From UBA1127 sp034422455 (GTDB lineage Bacteria > Chloroflexota > Dehalococcoidia > Lucifugimonadales > UBA1127), in NCBI GenBank assembly GCA_034422455.1, contig DAOUJQ010000009.1, forward strand, positions 1 through 64,000: a stretch of DNA of 64,000 bases, in the 5' to 3' direction. Both the position numbers and the translations under genes were made by a program. The notes under the pieces are model-generated. The model had not been told where the DNA came from and ran no database searches. It worked only from the letters and a program-made list of their open reading frames with translations. Positions 32,419 through 41,110 of this stretch are shown piece by piece; position 1 is the first letter of the stretch, and every line of letters begins with the position of its first letter.

Positions 32419-34125
32419 ATGGCCAAGACCGTCCAGGTCGATACTGTCGCAGAGGCGTATCTCGAGCTGCTTGCGGCCAGGGGCGTGGACTACTTCTTCG
32501 GGAACGGCGGCACTGACTTCGCGCCGATCGTCGAGGCCTACGCCAAGCGGTTCAGCCAGGAGCAGATGCTGCCCAAGCCCATCCCCGTTCCCCACGAGAT
32601 CACGGCCGTCGCGATGGCGCACGGCTACACGATGGTGACGGGCAGGCCGCAGGTGGTCATGGTGCACACGATTCCCGGCACGGCCAACGCCACCAGCGGC
32701 ATCATCAACGCCAACCGCTCCAACACGCCCATGCTCTTCACCGCAGGCCGCACGCCCCTGACGGAGGGCGACCTGAGCGGCTCCCGCGACGGCGGCATCC
32801 ACTGGGCGCAGGAGTCGTTCGACCAGGGTTCCATGGTGCGCGAGTGGGTGAAGTGGGACTACGAGATGCGCTCCGACTCGGACGTCGAGGGCGTTGTCGA
32901 CCGGGCGCTAGCGCTGACGCAGTCGGAGCCCGCGGGCCCCGTCTACCTGACGCTGCCGCGCGAGGTGCTGGGCAAGCGCATCGAGGCGTTCGCGTACGGT
33001 GAGAAGCCCCGCATGGCCCCCGCCGGGGAGCGGATGCCCTCGCCGGAGCTCATCGAGGAGGCGGCGCGGGCGCTGGCGTCGGCCAAGAGCCCAATGCTGA
33101 TCACCCGCGCCTCCGGCCGCGACACGAGGGCCGTGGCGCCGCTGGTCGAGCTGGCCGAGGCGCTCGGCATGCCGGTCTTCGAGTCCGGCCTGTCCTTCGT
33201 CAACTTCCCGCAGGACCACCCGCTGCACGCGGGCGGCGACGTCCCCGCCGCGCTGGCGGAGGCCGATGCCGTGGTCGTCATGGAGGTGGACGTGCCGTGG
33301 ACGCCGAAGCGCACCGGCCCGCGCGAGGAGGCGACGGTCATCCACATCGGCGAGGACCCGCTGTACGCGCGCTACCCGATCCGCGGCTACCGCGCCGACC
33401 TGAACCTGACGGGCAGCCCACGGCTCACGCTGGCCGCGCTGGCCGAAGCGGTACGGCGCATCGGCGTGGACGGGGGCGCCGTGAAGGAACGAACAGCCAA
33501 GTGGGCCGAGGCGCGCCAGAAGCGGGCGGAGGCCACAGAGGCGCGAGCTGAGGCCGGCAAGAACGAGACACCCATCAACAAGGCCTACTTCAGCCGCGAG
33601 CTGGGCAAGCGGCTGGGCGACGACACCATCCTGATGAACGAGCTGGGCATCGACGCGTCGCAGATCGCCTTCACGTCGCCCGGCACGACGTACGGCATCT
33701 CGCCGGCGGGGAGCCTCGGGTGGGCCGTGGGCGCGTCGCTGGGCGCCAAGCTGGCGGCGCCGGACAAGACGATCGTGTGCTGCACGGGGGACGGCTCCTA
33801 CATCTTCGGCTCCGGCACCTCCGGGCACATCGTGTCGCAGGCGCAGGACATCCCGATCCTGTTCATCGTGTGGAACAACGGCATCTGGAACGCCGTGAAG
33901 AGCTCGGCGCGGAACATGAACCCGAACGGCTACGCGGCGCAGACGGACACGTGGGCCGTGACGACGCTGTCGCAGGCGTTCAACTACGAGATGATCTGCC
34001 AGGCCTCCGGCGGCTACGGCGAGCGGGTCGAGGACCCGGCGGAGGTCCCAGCCGCCATCGACCGGGCGCTGCACGCCGTGCGGGTGGAGAAGCGGCAGGC
34101 GCTGCTGAACGTGGTCGGCGGATAG
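32419..34125 (+). CDS. Thiamine-diphosphate-dependent enzyme (acetolactate synthase/benzoylformate decarboxylase family)
   Basis: 568 residues with three domains: the PYR domain holds the cofactor-activating glutamate E60 (PHEITAVAMAHGY), a central domain lies around residues 195-340, and the PP domain has GDGSYIFGS near residue 457 ending in WNNGIW, the Mg-TPP motif. It could decarboxylate a 2-keto acid or perform carboligation; it is not obviously IlvB, since IlvN is absent and context is catabolic. It heads a plus-strand cluster with a 2-hydroxyacid dehydrogenase and three Rieske oxygenases. Confidence 0.87.
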   Translation: MAKTVQVDTVAEAYLELLAARGVDYFFGNGGTDFAPIVEAYAKRFSQEQMLPKPIPVPHEITAVAMAHGYTMVTGRPQVVMVHTIPGTANATSGIINANRSNTPMLFTAGRTPLTEGDLSGSRDGGIHWAQESFDQGSMVREWVKWDYEMRSDSDVEGVVDRALALTQSEPAGPVYLTLPREVLGKRIEAFAYGEKPRMAPAGERMPSPELIEEAARALASAKSPMLITRASGRDTRAVAPLVELAEALGMPVFESGLSFVNFPQDHPLHAGGDVPAALAEADAVVVMEVDVPWTPKRTGPREEATVIHIGEDPLYARYPIRGYRADLNLTGSPRLTLAALAEAVRRIGVDGGAVKERTAKWAEARQKRAEATEARAEAGKNETPINKAYFSRELGKRLGDDTILMNELGIDASQIAFTSPGTTYGISPAGSLGWAVGASLGAKLAAPDKTIVCCTGDGSYIFGSGTSGHIVSQAQDIPILFIVWNNGIWNAVKSSARNMNPNGYAAQTDTWAVTTLSQAFNYEMICQASGGYGERVEDPAEVPAAIDRALHAVRVEKRQALLNVVGG

Positions 34126-34145
34126 CACAAGGCAGGATAGCTCGT

Positions 34146-35144
34146 ATGAAGGTAGTCATCAGCCGACCCAGCAGCCTGGAGCCGCTGGAGCCGCTGTACG
34201 GCGCGGGCCACGACGTCAACATCCTGCGCATGCCCAACGACTATGGCCGCAAGCCCTTCACCGAGGGCGAACTGATGGAGCACCTGAAGGACGCGGACGT
34301 ATTCGTCGCGGGCCAGGACCGCATGACCTACGCCATCATGGAGTCATCGGAGAAGCTCAAGCTGGTCATCGTGCCGTTCATCGGCACGGACAAGATCGAC
34401 AAGGCAGCCGCGACGGACCTGGGCGTGATGGTCGCCAACAGCCCCACGCCGGAGAATTTCTTGTCCGTGGCTGAGGTGACCGTCGGGCAGATGCTGAACC
34501 TCGTGAAGCAGGTCAAGCACAAGGAGACGGTCCTGCGCACGGGCGCTTCGATTGCCGGCGGGGTCCGCGGAGGGTTCATGTTCGGCAAGACGGTGGGCAT
34601 CGTGGGACTGGGCCGCATCGGCAAGGGCGTGGCGGCGCGGCTGGCGAACTGGGACGTGGAGCTGCTGGCGTACGACCCCTACGTCTCGCAGGAGACAGCG
34701 GATACGGTGGGCGTGACGATGACGGACCTGGACACGCTGCTTGCGGAGTCGGACATCATCACCATTCACGCGGTCGCGACGGCCGAGACGGACAAGATGA
34801 TCGGCGAGGAGCAGTTCAAGGCGATGAAGCCCTCGGCCTACTTCCTCAACCTCGCACGGGGGGAGATCGTCGACGAGGTTGCCCTGCACACGGCGCTGAA
34901 GGAGGAGTGGATCGCGGGGGCGGCGCTGGACACCTTCGAGGTGGAGCCGCTGCCGGCGGAGAGCCCGCTGCGCGACCTGGACCCGGAGCGCGTGCACCTG
35001 ACGCCGCACAACGCGAGCCACAGCAACGACGGCCGCGCCGCCAACCTGCGGCTCTGCATCGAGCAGGTGCTGGCGGCGGGCCGGGGCGAAGTGCCCGAGA
35101 ACATCGTGAACCCGGATGTCATACCCCATAGACGGATGGACTAA
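34146..35144 (+). CDS. D-2-hydroxyacid dehydrogenase (SerA/GhrB-like)
   Basis: 332 residues from ATG 34146, 20 bases after the TPP gene. NAD site VGIVGLGRIGKGVAARL; catalytic Arg in LARGEIVDE, Glu in FEVEPLP and His in TPHNASHSN. There is no C-terminal ACT domain. Acting beside a 2-keto-acid TPP enzyme, it may supply or remove the keto acid. It differs strongly from the enzyme at 5333-6313. Confidence 0.87.
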   Translation: MKVVISRPSSLEPLEPLYGAGHDVNILRMPNDYGRKPFTEGELMEHLKDADVFVAGQDRMTYAIMESSEKLKLVIVPFIGTDKIDKAAATDLGVMVANSPTPENFLSVAEVTVGQMLNLVKQVKHKETVLRTGASIAGGVRGGFMFGKTVGIVGLGRIGKGVAARLANWDVELLAYDPYVSQETADTVGVTMTDLDTLLAESDIITIHAVATAETDKMIGEEQFKAMKPSAYFLNLARGEIVDEVALHTALKEEWIAGAALDTFEVEPLPAESPLRDLDPERVHLTPHNASHSNDGRAANLRLCIEQVLAAGRGEVPENIVNPDVIPHRRMD

Positions 35145-35191
35145 ACTATAGTGCAGCACAGGAGCAGACCGTCAGGAAAGGAGCAGGCAGG

Positions 35192-36562
35192 ATGCTGACC
35201 AAGGAAGACAATGAACTGTTGACGCGCGTGGGCGCGGGCACGCCAATGGGCGAGTTGCTGCGCCAGTTCTGGCACCCGTTCATGCCGTCCCGGGACGTCG
35301 AGGTGGACGGGCCGATGAAGCGCGTGCGGCTGCTGGGCGAGGACCTAGTTGCCTTCCGCGACTCCAACGGCGACGTGGGACTGCTGGCGGAGAACTGCCC
35401 GCACCGGGGAGCGTCGCTGTTCTTCGGGCGCAACGAGCACAGCGGGCTGGCGTGCAACTACCACGGCTGGAAGTTCGACGTCACGGGCGCTTGCCTAGAG
35501 ATGCCCAACGAGCCAGCGGAGAGCAACTTCAAGGACAAGGTGAAGGCCATCGCCTACCCCGTGCGCGACGTGAACGGCATGCTGTGGGCGTACATGGGGC
35601 CGCGCGAGACGCCGCCCGTCTTCCCCGCCTTCGAGATCAACACCCTGCCCGCGGAGAACGTGTTCCCGCCCCACATCATGGTGGAGGAGTGCAACTGGGT
35701 GCAGGGGCTCGAGGGCGACCTGGACTCGTCGCACGTCTTCTTCATCCACGGGCGGCTGCGCGAGGAGCAGGACGGGCCCGCGGGGCTGATGATGGGCGCG
35801 TGGGCGCACGACCTGGCCCCGACGTTGGAAGTGGTCCCGCAGCCGTACGGCGTCGTCTACTCCGCGAAGCGGAAGTGGATGAAGGACAGCGACAAGACGT
35901 ACCACCGCATCACGCAGTACATCTACCCCTACTTCAGCATGATCGCAGCGGGCACGGCCAACGGCGTGTCGGCGCGGGCGTGGGTGCCCATCGACGACGA
36001 GTACCACATGCTCATCAGCATGCGGGGCAAGCTGGACGGCCCGGTGACGGAGGAGGAGCGGGCGCGGGCGCTCGACCCCTTCGTGCTGTCGGGCGGGTAC
36101 GTGGAGGAGACGCCGGACCCGCGGACGCGGTACCACACGGCGGCCAACAAGACCAACGACTTCCTGCTGGACTACGACGTGCAGAAGACGCTGAACAAGT
36201 CCGGCATCCCCTTCGCGGGGAACCTGCAGGACCGGGCGATGACCGAGACCATGGGCCCCATCTACGACCGCCGCAAGGAGCACCTGGGCACCAGCGACCG
36301 GATGATCATCATGGTGCGGAAGCAGCTGATGGCGGCGGCGCGGCAGTACATGGAGGACGGGGCGGTCCCCGCAGTCGTGGACGACGAGCGGATGTACAGG
36401 GTACGCTCGGCGTCGATCATCCTGCCGCCGGGCGAGGACTGGAAAGCGCACACGGAGAAGGCGCGGGACTCGGACGCCGGCGTGCCGATCGCGGCGGTGC
36501 CGCTGGGCGGCTCGGACGAGTATGCGCCGGCCATCGGCAAGGGTGTCAACCCCTACGCCTAA
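35192..36562 (+). CDS. Rieske oxygenase, phthalate-dioxygenase-like
   Basis: 456 residues. Rieske ligands C69, H71 (CPHRG) and C88, H91 (CNYHGW); iron ligands D178, H181, H186 (DSSHVFFIH). AAAGGAGCAGG stands before the ATG. It shares the domain plan of the two downstream paralogues but is about 38 residues longer and clearly diverged, including at the C-terminus. Single-component terminal oxygenase needing an external reductase. Confidence 0.92.
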   Translation: MLTKEDNELLTRVGAGTPMGELLRQFWHPFMPSRDVEVDGPMKRVRLLGEDLVAFRDSNGDVGLLAENCPHRGASLFFGRNEHSGLACNYHGWKFDVTGACLEMPNEPAESNFKDKVKAIAYPVRDVNGMLWAYMGPRETPPVFPAFEINTLPAENVFPPHIMVEECNWVQGLEGDLDSSHVFFIHGRLREEQDGPAGLMMGAWAHDLAPTLEVVPQPYGVVYSAKRKWMKDSDKTYHRITQYIYPYFSMIAAGTANGVSARAWVPIDDEYHMLISMRGKLDGPVTEEERARALDPFVLSGGYVEETPDPRTRYHTAANKTNDFLLDYDVQKTLNKSGIPFAGNLQDRAMTETMGPIYDRRKEHLGTSDRMIIMVRKQLMAAARQYMEDGAVPAVVDDERMYRVRSASIILPPGEDWKAHTEKARDSDAGVPIAAVPLGGSDEYAPAIGKGVNPYA

Positions 36563-36612
36563 GGGCCGCGAGGAGACAACGGCTTCGGAAGACTGAAAGG
36601 AGGAGAGCAGCC

Positions 36613-37869
36613 ATGTTGACCAGGGAAGAGAACGAATTCCTGTGTCGAACGGACAAAGGCACGCCGATGGGCGAGTTCTGCCGCCGGTTCTGGACGCCGG
36701 TGTTGCTCTCCGAGGAGATCCCGGACCCCGACGGTCCGCCCGTCCAGAGCAAGATCTACGGCGAGGAGCTTGTCGTATTTCGGACCACCAGCGGCAAGGT
36801 CGGTGTCATGCGGGAGTTCTGCCCGCACCGCCGCGCCAGCCTGTTCTATGGCCGCAATGAGGAGGAGGGCCTTCGCTGCGCATACCACGGCTGGAAGTTC
36901 GACATCGAGGGCAACTGCATCGACATGATGTCGGAGCCGGCGGACAGCAACTTCGCCAGCAAGGTCAAGAACACGGCGTACCCGGCGGTCGAGGCCGGCG
37001 GCTTCGTCTGGGCGTACATGGGCCCGCCGGAGCTCAAGCCGCCGATGCCCGACCTGGAATACCTCCAAGTGCCAGCCACCCAACGCCAAACCAGCAAGGT
37101 GCTGTACGAGTCCAACTTCGTGCAGGTCATCGAGGGCGAGATCGACACGGTGCACGCTTCCATCCTGCACAGCCGGTTGGACGCGCAGGAGAAGGCGGCA
37201 ACGGCGAGGACGCTGGCCGGACGCTACTCGTACCGGGACCGCGCCGCGCGATTCCACGTCGAGGACACGCCGGGCGGCATCCTCATCGGCGCCAAGCGGA
37301 ACGCGGAGGAAGACTCGTCCTACTGGCGCATCTCGCGCTGGCTGTTCCCCTGGGTGACCATGATTCCCCGAGAGCCGCACGGGCCGTGCCGCTCCGGCCT
37401 CATCGTCCCCATAGACGACGAGACCTGCTGGTTCTACCTGTGCCGGTGGAACCCCTACGGGCCGCTGGACGGCAGCTGGAACGAGGCCCCCCGGACCGGG
37501 ATGGTCCCCGGCACGTGGCTGGGCAAGGCGAACTCCACCAACCACTACCTGATCGACCGCATGGTGCAGAAGTACGAGACCTTCAGCGGCATCCCCAACA
37601 GCATGGGGCGCGCCCAGGACGCCGCCATGACGGACAGCATGGGCAGGATCGTCGACCGGACGGAAGAGCACCTGGGCACGACGGACACGGCCATCATCCG
37701 CATGCGCCGCCGACTCATCATCGGCGCGCGGGAGCTGCAGGAGGGCATCGAGCCCTACGCGGCCAGCCACCCGGAGGTGTTCAAGGTCCGCTCCGGCGGC
37801 GCGCTGCTGCCCCGCGAGGTCTACTTCAAGGACGACGCCGAGGTGTGGGACGACATCACCGTCAAGTAG
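36613..37869 (+). CDS. Rieske oxygenase, tandem paralogue A
   Basis: 418 residues. Rieske ligands C70, H72 and C89, H92; iron ligands D178, H181, H186 (DTVHASILH). GGAGGAGAG precedes the ATG. Nearly every block is shared with the next gene; differences cluster around residues 150-165, 190-205, 255-260 and 290-315, the probable substrate-pocket edges. Target substrate unknown. Confidence 0.93.
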   Translation: MLTREENEFLCRTDKGTPMGEFCRRFWTPVLLSEEIPDPDGPPVQSKIYGEELVVFRTTSGKVGVMREFCPHRRASLFYGRNEEEGLRCAYHGWKFDIEGNCIDMMSEPADSNFASKVKNTAYPAVEAGGFVWAYMGPPELKPPMPDLEYLQVPATQRQTSKVLYESNFVQVIEGEIDTVHASILHSRLDAQEKAATARTLAGRYSYRDRAARFHVEDTPGGILIGAKRNAEEDSSYWRISRWLFPWVTMIPREPHGPCRSGLIVPIDDETCWFYLCRWNPYGPLDGSWNEAPRTGMVPGTWLGKANSTNHYLIDRMVQKYETFSGIPNSMGRAQDAAMTDSMGRIVDRTEEHLGTTDTAIIRMRRRLIIGARELQEGIEPYAASHPEVFKVRSGGALLPREVYFKDDAEVWDDITVK

Positions 37870-37973
37870 CCCACGCCATTTGACGGAGGCGGTAGGATAG
37901 GAAAAAGCCCACAAGCGGCGAACTGCTCCAGTTTGCGCCTGGGCAACGCACGATAGAAGGAGGAAGGTCTGCG

Positions 37974-39230
37974 ATGCTGACGAGGGAAGAGAACGAATTC
38001 CTGTGTCAAACGGACAAAGGCACGCCGATGGGCGAGTTCTGCCGGAGGTTCTGGACGCCGGTGCTGCTCTCCGAGGAGATCCCGGACCCCGACGGCGCGC
38101 CCGTCCAGAGCAAGATCTACGGCGAGGATCTGGTGGTCTTCCGCACCACCAGCGGCAAGGTGGGCGTCATGCGGGAGTTCTGCCCGCACCGCCGCGCCAG
38201 CCTGTTCTACGGGCGCAATGAGGAGGAGGGCCTCCGCTGCGCGTACCACGGCTGGAAGTTCGACACCGAGGGCAACTGCATCGACATGATGTCGGAACCG
38301 GCGGACAGCAACTTCGCCAGCAAGGTGAAGAACACCGCGTACCCGGCGGTCGAGGCCGGCGGCTTCGTCTGGGCGTACATGGGGCCGCCGGAGCTCAAGC
38401 CGCCCATGCCGGAGCTTGAGTACCTGAACCTGCCGTCGACCCACTACCAGACGCGCAAGGTTTGGTACGAGTCCAACTTCGTGCAGGTCATCGAGGGCGA
38501 GATCGACACGGTGCACGCCTCCATCCTGCACAGCCGCCTGGACGCGAACGAGAAGGCAGCCACGGCGACAACCCTCGGCGGGCGCTATTCCTACAAGGAC
38601 CGGCCCGCCCGCTTCCACGTGGAGGACACGGACAGCGGCATCCTCATCGGCGCCAAGCGCAACGCGGAAGAGGACTCGTCGTACTGGCGCATCTCGCGCT
38701 GGCTGTTCCCGTGGGTCACGATGATCCCGCGGGAGCCGCGCGGGTCGGCGCGGTCGGGCCTCATCGTCCCGATCGACGACGAGAACTGCTGGTTCTACCT
38801 GGTGCGGTGGAACCCCTACGGGCCGCTGACCGAGAACTGGACCGAGGCCCCCAAGGAGGGGATGATCCCCGGCACTTACAGGGGCATCGCCAACAAGCAC
38901 AACCACTACCTGATCGACCGCACGGTCCAGAAGTACGAGACCTTCAGCGGGATCCCCGACCGGATGGGCCGCGCCCAGGACTCCGCCATGACGGACAGCA
39001 TGGGCGCCATCGTCGACCGGACGGAGGAGCACCTGGGCACCACGGACATGGCCATCATACGCATGCGCCGCCGCCTGATCCAGGGCGCTCGGGACCTGAC
39101 GGAGGGCATCGAGCCCTACGCGGCCAGCCACCCGGAGGTGTACAAGGTCCGCTCCGGCGGCGCGCTGCTGCCCCGCGAGGTCTACTTCAAGGACGACGCC
39201 GAGGTGTGGGACGACATCACGGTGAGCTAG
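37974..39230 (+). CDS. Rieske oxygenase, tandem paralogue B
   Basis: 418 residues, the same length as paralogue A, with identical positions for C70, H72, C89, H92, D178, H181 and H186. DNA is also very similar, including the first 60 coding bases and the last 100, so the duplication is recent. AAGGAGGAAGG precedes the ATG. A strong terminator follows, ending the cluster. Confidence 0.93.
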   Translation: MLTREENEFLCQTDKGTPMGEFCRRFWTPVLLSEEIPDPDGAPVQSKIYGEDLVVFRTTSGKVGVMREFCPHRRASLFYGRNEEEGLRCAYHGWKFDTEGNCIDMMSEPADSNFASKVKNTAYPAVEAGGFVWAYMGPPELKPPMPELEYLNLPSTHYQTRKVWYESNFVQVIEGEIDTVHASILHSRLDANEKAATATTLGGRYSYKDRPARFHVEDTDSGILIGAKRNAEEDSSYWRISRWLFPWVTMIPREPRGSARSGLIVPIDDENCWFYLVRWNPYGPLTENWTEAPKEGMIPGTYRGIANKHNHYLIDRTVQKYETFSGIPDRMGRAQDSAMTDSMGAIVDRTEEHLGTTDMAIIRMRRRLIQGARDLTEGIEPYAASHPEVYKVRSGGALLPREVYFKDDAEVWDDITVS

Positions 39231-39260
39231 CCTCGTTTGCTTCCCGGACAGGAACGGCAT

Positions 39261-39302
39261 CGACGGCGGGAGTTCGCTCGGACAGGGCGTCTCCCGCCGT
39301 CG
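39261..39302 (+). terminator. Terminator after the Rieske tandem
   Basis: Arms CGACGGCGGGAG (39261-39272) and CTCCCGCCGTCG (39291-39302) enclose an 18-base loop, 30 bases after the stop. Confidence 0.7.
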
Positions 39303-39356
39303 CACGTCCGGTTGTTAGGCCGTAGAATGCACCCGAACCGCACGGATGGATGAACC

Positions 39357-40292
39357 ATGCCCAACGAGCTTCCGCCCATAACCCACATCTACGCGGGCAA
39401 TCCGCTCGACCGCGGCGACCAGGAGCGGCGCGACGAGGGCTGGCTGCGCGACCGGGCGCAGGACGCGACCAGCAAATTCCTGCCGCTGTGGGAGAACACC
39501 GTGCTCATCAGCAGCGGGCCGGAGCACGACCTCGGCTGGATCGGGCTGGAGGACGTGCAGCGGCTGGGCATCGAGGTGGAGGGCATCTTCCTGGGCATGC
39601 GCGACGGCTCGGCGCACTTCACCGTGGACATCACGCGCAACAAGGAGGCCTCGGACGCGCTACGGGCCGACGATGCGTACTCGTTCGAGGACACGCGCGG
39701 GGTCACCGACCTCATCAGCCTGACGGACTCGGGCATCGTGGCGCAGGCGCGGGCGCAGGTGAACTGGCACAACCGGCACGGCTACTGCTCCGTGTGCGGC
39801 CACCCAACGGAGATGCGGCGCGGCGGGCACATGCGCATCTGCCCCACCTGTAACTCGCAGCACTTCCCGCGCACGGACCCGGTGGTCATCACCGTCGTGG
39901 GCAACGGCGACAGCTGCCTGCTGGGGCAATCGCGCGGGCGGCTGCAGGCGATGAACCGGTACTCGGCGCTGGCGGGGTTCATGGACCAGGGCGAGTCGAT
40001 CGAGGAGGCGGTGGCGCGGGAGATCATGGAAGAGGCCGGCATCCGGGTGAAGAACGTCCGCTACCACTCATCGCAGCCGTGGCCGTTCCCGTCGACCCTG
40101 ATGATCGGCTGCCACGCGGACGCAGCGACGACGGACATCAACATGGACACGGGCGAGATGTCCGACGTGCGGTGGTTCTCACGGGAGGACGTGACCAGCG
40201 CGCTGGCCGGCACTAATGAGAACCTCGCGCTGCCGGGCCCCATCGCCATCGCGCACCACCTGATCAAGGCGTGGGTGGCGGGAGAGGTGTAG
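39357..40292 (+). CDS. nudC: NAD(+) diphosphatase / NADH pyrophosphatase
   Basis: 311 residues. Zinc ribbon C144, C147, C162, C165; Nudix box at residues 207-229 (GFMDQGESIEEAVAREIMEEAG); then SQPWPFPSTLM, the NADH-pyrophosphatase signature that separates NudC from other Nudix enzymes. It hydrolyses NAD(H) to NMN(H) and AMP and removes NAD caps from RNA. It stands apart from the Rieske cluster, behind its terminator. Confidence 0.93.
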   Translation: MPNELPPITHIYAGNPLDRGDQERRDEGWLRDRAQDATSKFLPLWENTVLISSGPEHDLGWIGLEDVQRLGIEVEGIFLGMRDGSAHFTVDITRNKEASDALRADDAYSFEDTRGVTDLISLTDSGIVAQARAQVNWHNRHGYCSVCGHPTEMRRGGHMRICPTCNSQHFPRTDPVVITVVGNGDSCLLGQSRGRLQAMNRYSALAGFMDQGESIEEAVAREIMEEAGIRVKNVRYHSSQPWPFPSTLMIGCHADAATTDINMDTGEMSDVRWFSREDVTSALAGTNENLALPGPIAIAHHLIKAWVAGEV

Positions 40293-40296
40293 GGGG

Positions 40297-41109
40297 CTAG
40301 CAGCGAGCCAGCCAATCACTGAATCGACTGCCCAGCGTCGCTAACTCGTGCGCCCACGCCACGTCACGGACGTAGATGAGCGACATCATGTTGCCATCTA
40401 CATGAGTCTTGGCGACGCGCTCAAAGCCAAACTGTCCTAAGCAGCCATCAACAAGTCGAATGATCACTCCCTGAGAGTTTCCACCTCTTGCGGTATAGGT
40501 GGATAGCTGTATAAGGACTGGACCAGGAAGGCCCTTAGATGCAGTTCCGATAGTATCAAGGTCTTGTGGATACAAAGCACCTTCATCACCCTTGAAACGG
40601 GCATGACTCTTGCTTATGTAATAGGGGTCGAACGACAGAAACGATAGAGTCTCTCTTAGCAAATTGTCCCTGACGGGACTTGGCAGTGGCTTCAGAAACC
40701 TCTCTCGCCAATCGCCTTGGTACAACTCTGTGCGCTTACGTCCTTTCAAGAATTGAAGGTCATCAAGCCAGTATCTGATTTCTCTTGCTGCGCTTCTTCT
40801 GATTTCACATAGCAGCAAATAGAAGTTGCCGTTCCATACAGACGAAAGAAGGTTCGCGCTGCCGGGATAGCTGTTGCCTATCCGCGACAGGCGATACCAA
40901 GCCTTCTCGTATTTGGATTGGCCGGTTGGGAGTCCATCCAGTGCTCTGTCAAAGACTTCATCCCACGCAGTGCGTGTGGTCGCTAGCGGGGCCATCGCAT
41001 GAGCGTCGATATAGTTGAGGGTAGAGTGGTGGCGATTGGCGATTGACAACACCTCGCACAGCGTCCAGTGCTGCATGAGGTTGCCCTTGTTACCTTTGTA
41101 GGTGCCCAC
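40297..41109 (-). CDS. Hypothetical protein with RlmJ-like motifs
   Basis: 270 residues from GTG 41109, beginning 1 base after the polA stop, with GGAATAGGG upstream. GNKGNLMQHWTL (residues 6-17), YIDAHAM (33-39) and SFDPYYIS (159-166) resemble, in order and spacing, the GNxxDVLKH, YxDTHAG and DPPY motifs of RlmJ-type 23S rRNA adenine-N6 methyltransferases, but the catalytic DPPY is DPYY and the SAM loop is unclear. Visibly more A/T-rich than polA. It may be a diverged methyltransferase from a mobile or defence context. Function not established. Confidence 0.65.
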   Translation of the reverse strand: MGTYKGNKGNLMQHWTLCEVLSIANRHHSTLNYIDAHAMAPLATTRTAWDEVFDRALDGLPTGQSKYEKAWYRLSRIGNSYPGSANLLSSVWNGNFYLLLCEIRRSAAREIRYWLDDLQFLKGRKRTELYQGDWRERFLKPLPSPVRDNLLRETLSFLSFDPYYISKSHARFKGDEGALYPQDLDTIGTASKGLPGPVLIQLSTYTARGGNSQGVIIRLVDGCLGQFGFERVAKTHVDGNMMSLIYVRDVAWAHELATLGSRFSDWLARC

Positions 41110-41110
41110 C

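Noticed and set aside
35452..37869. Long frame shared across two Rieske genes that could look like a fusion
   Set aside because: The first 1,100 bases are an out-of-frame shadow of the gene at 35192; only the part from 36613 is real.
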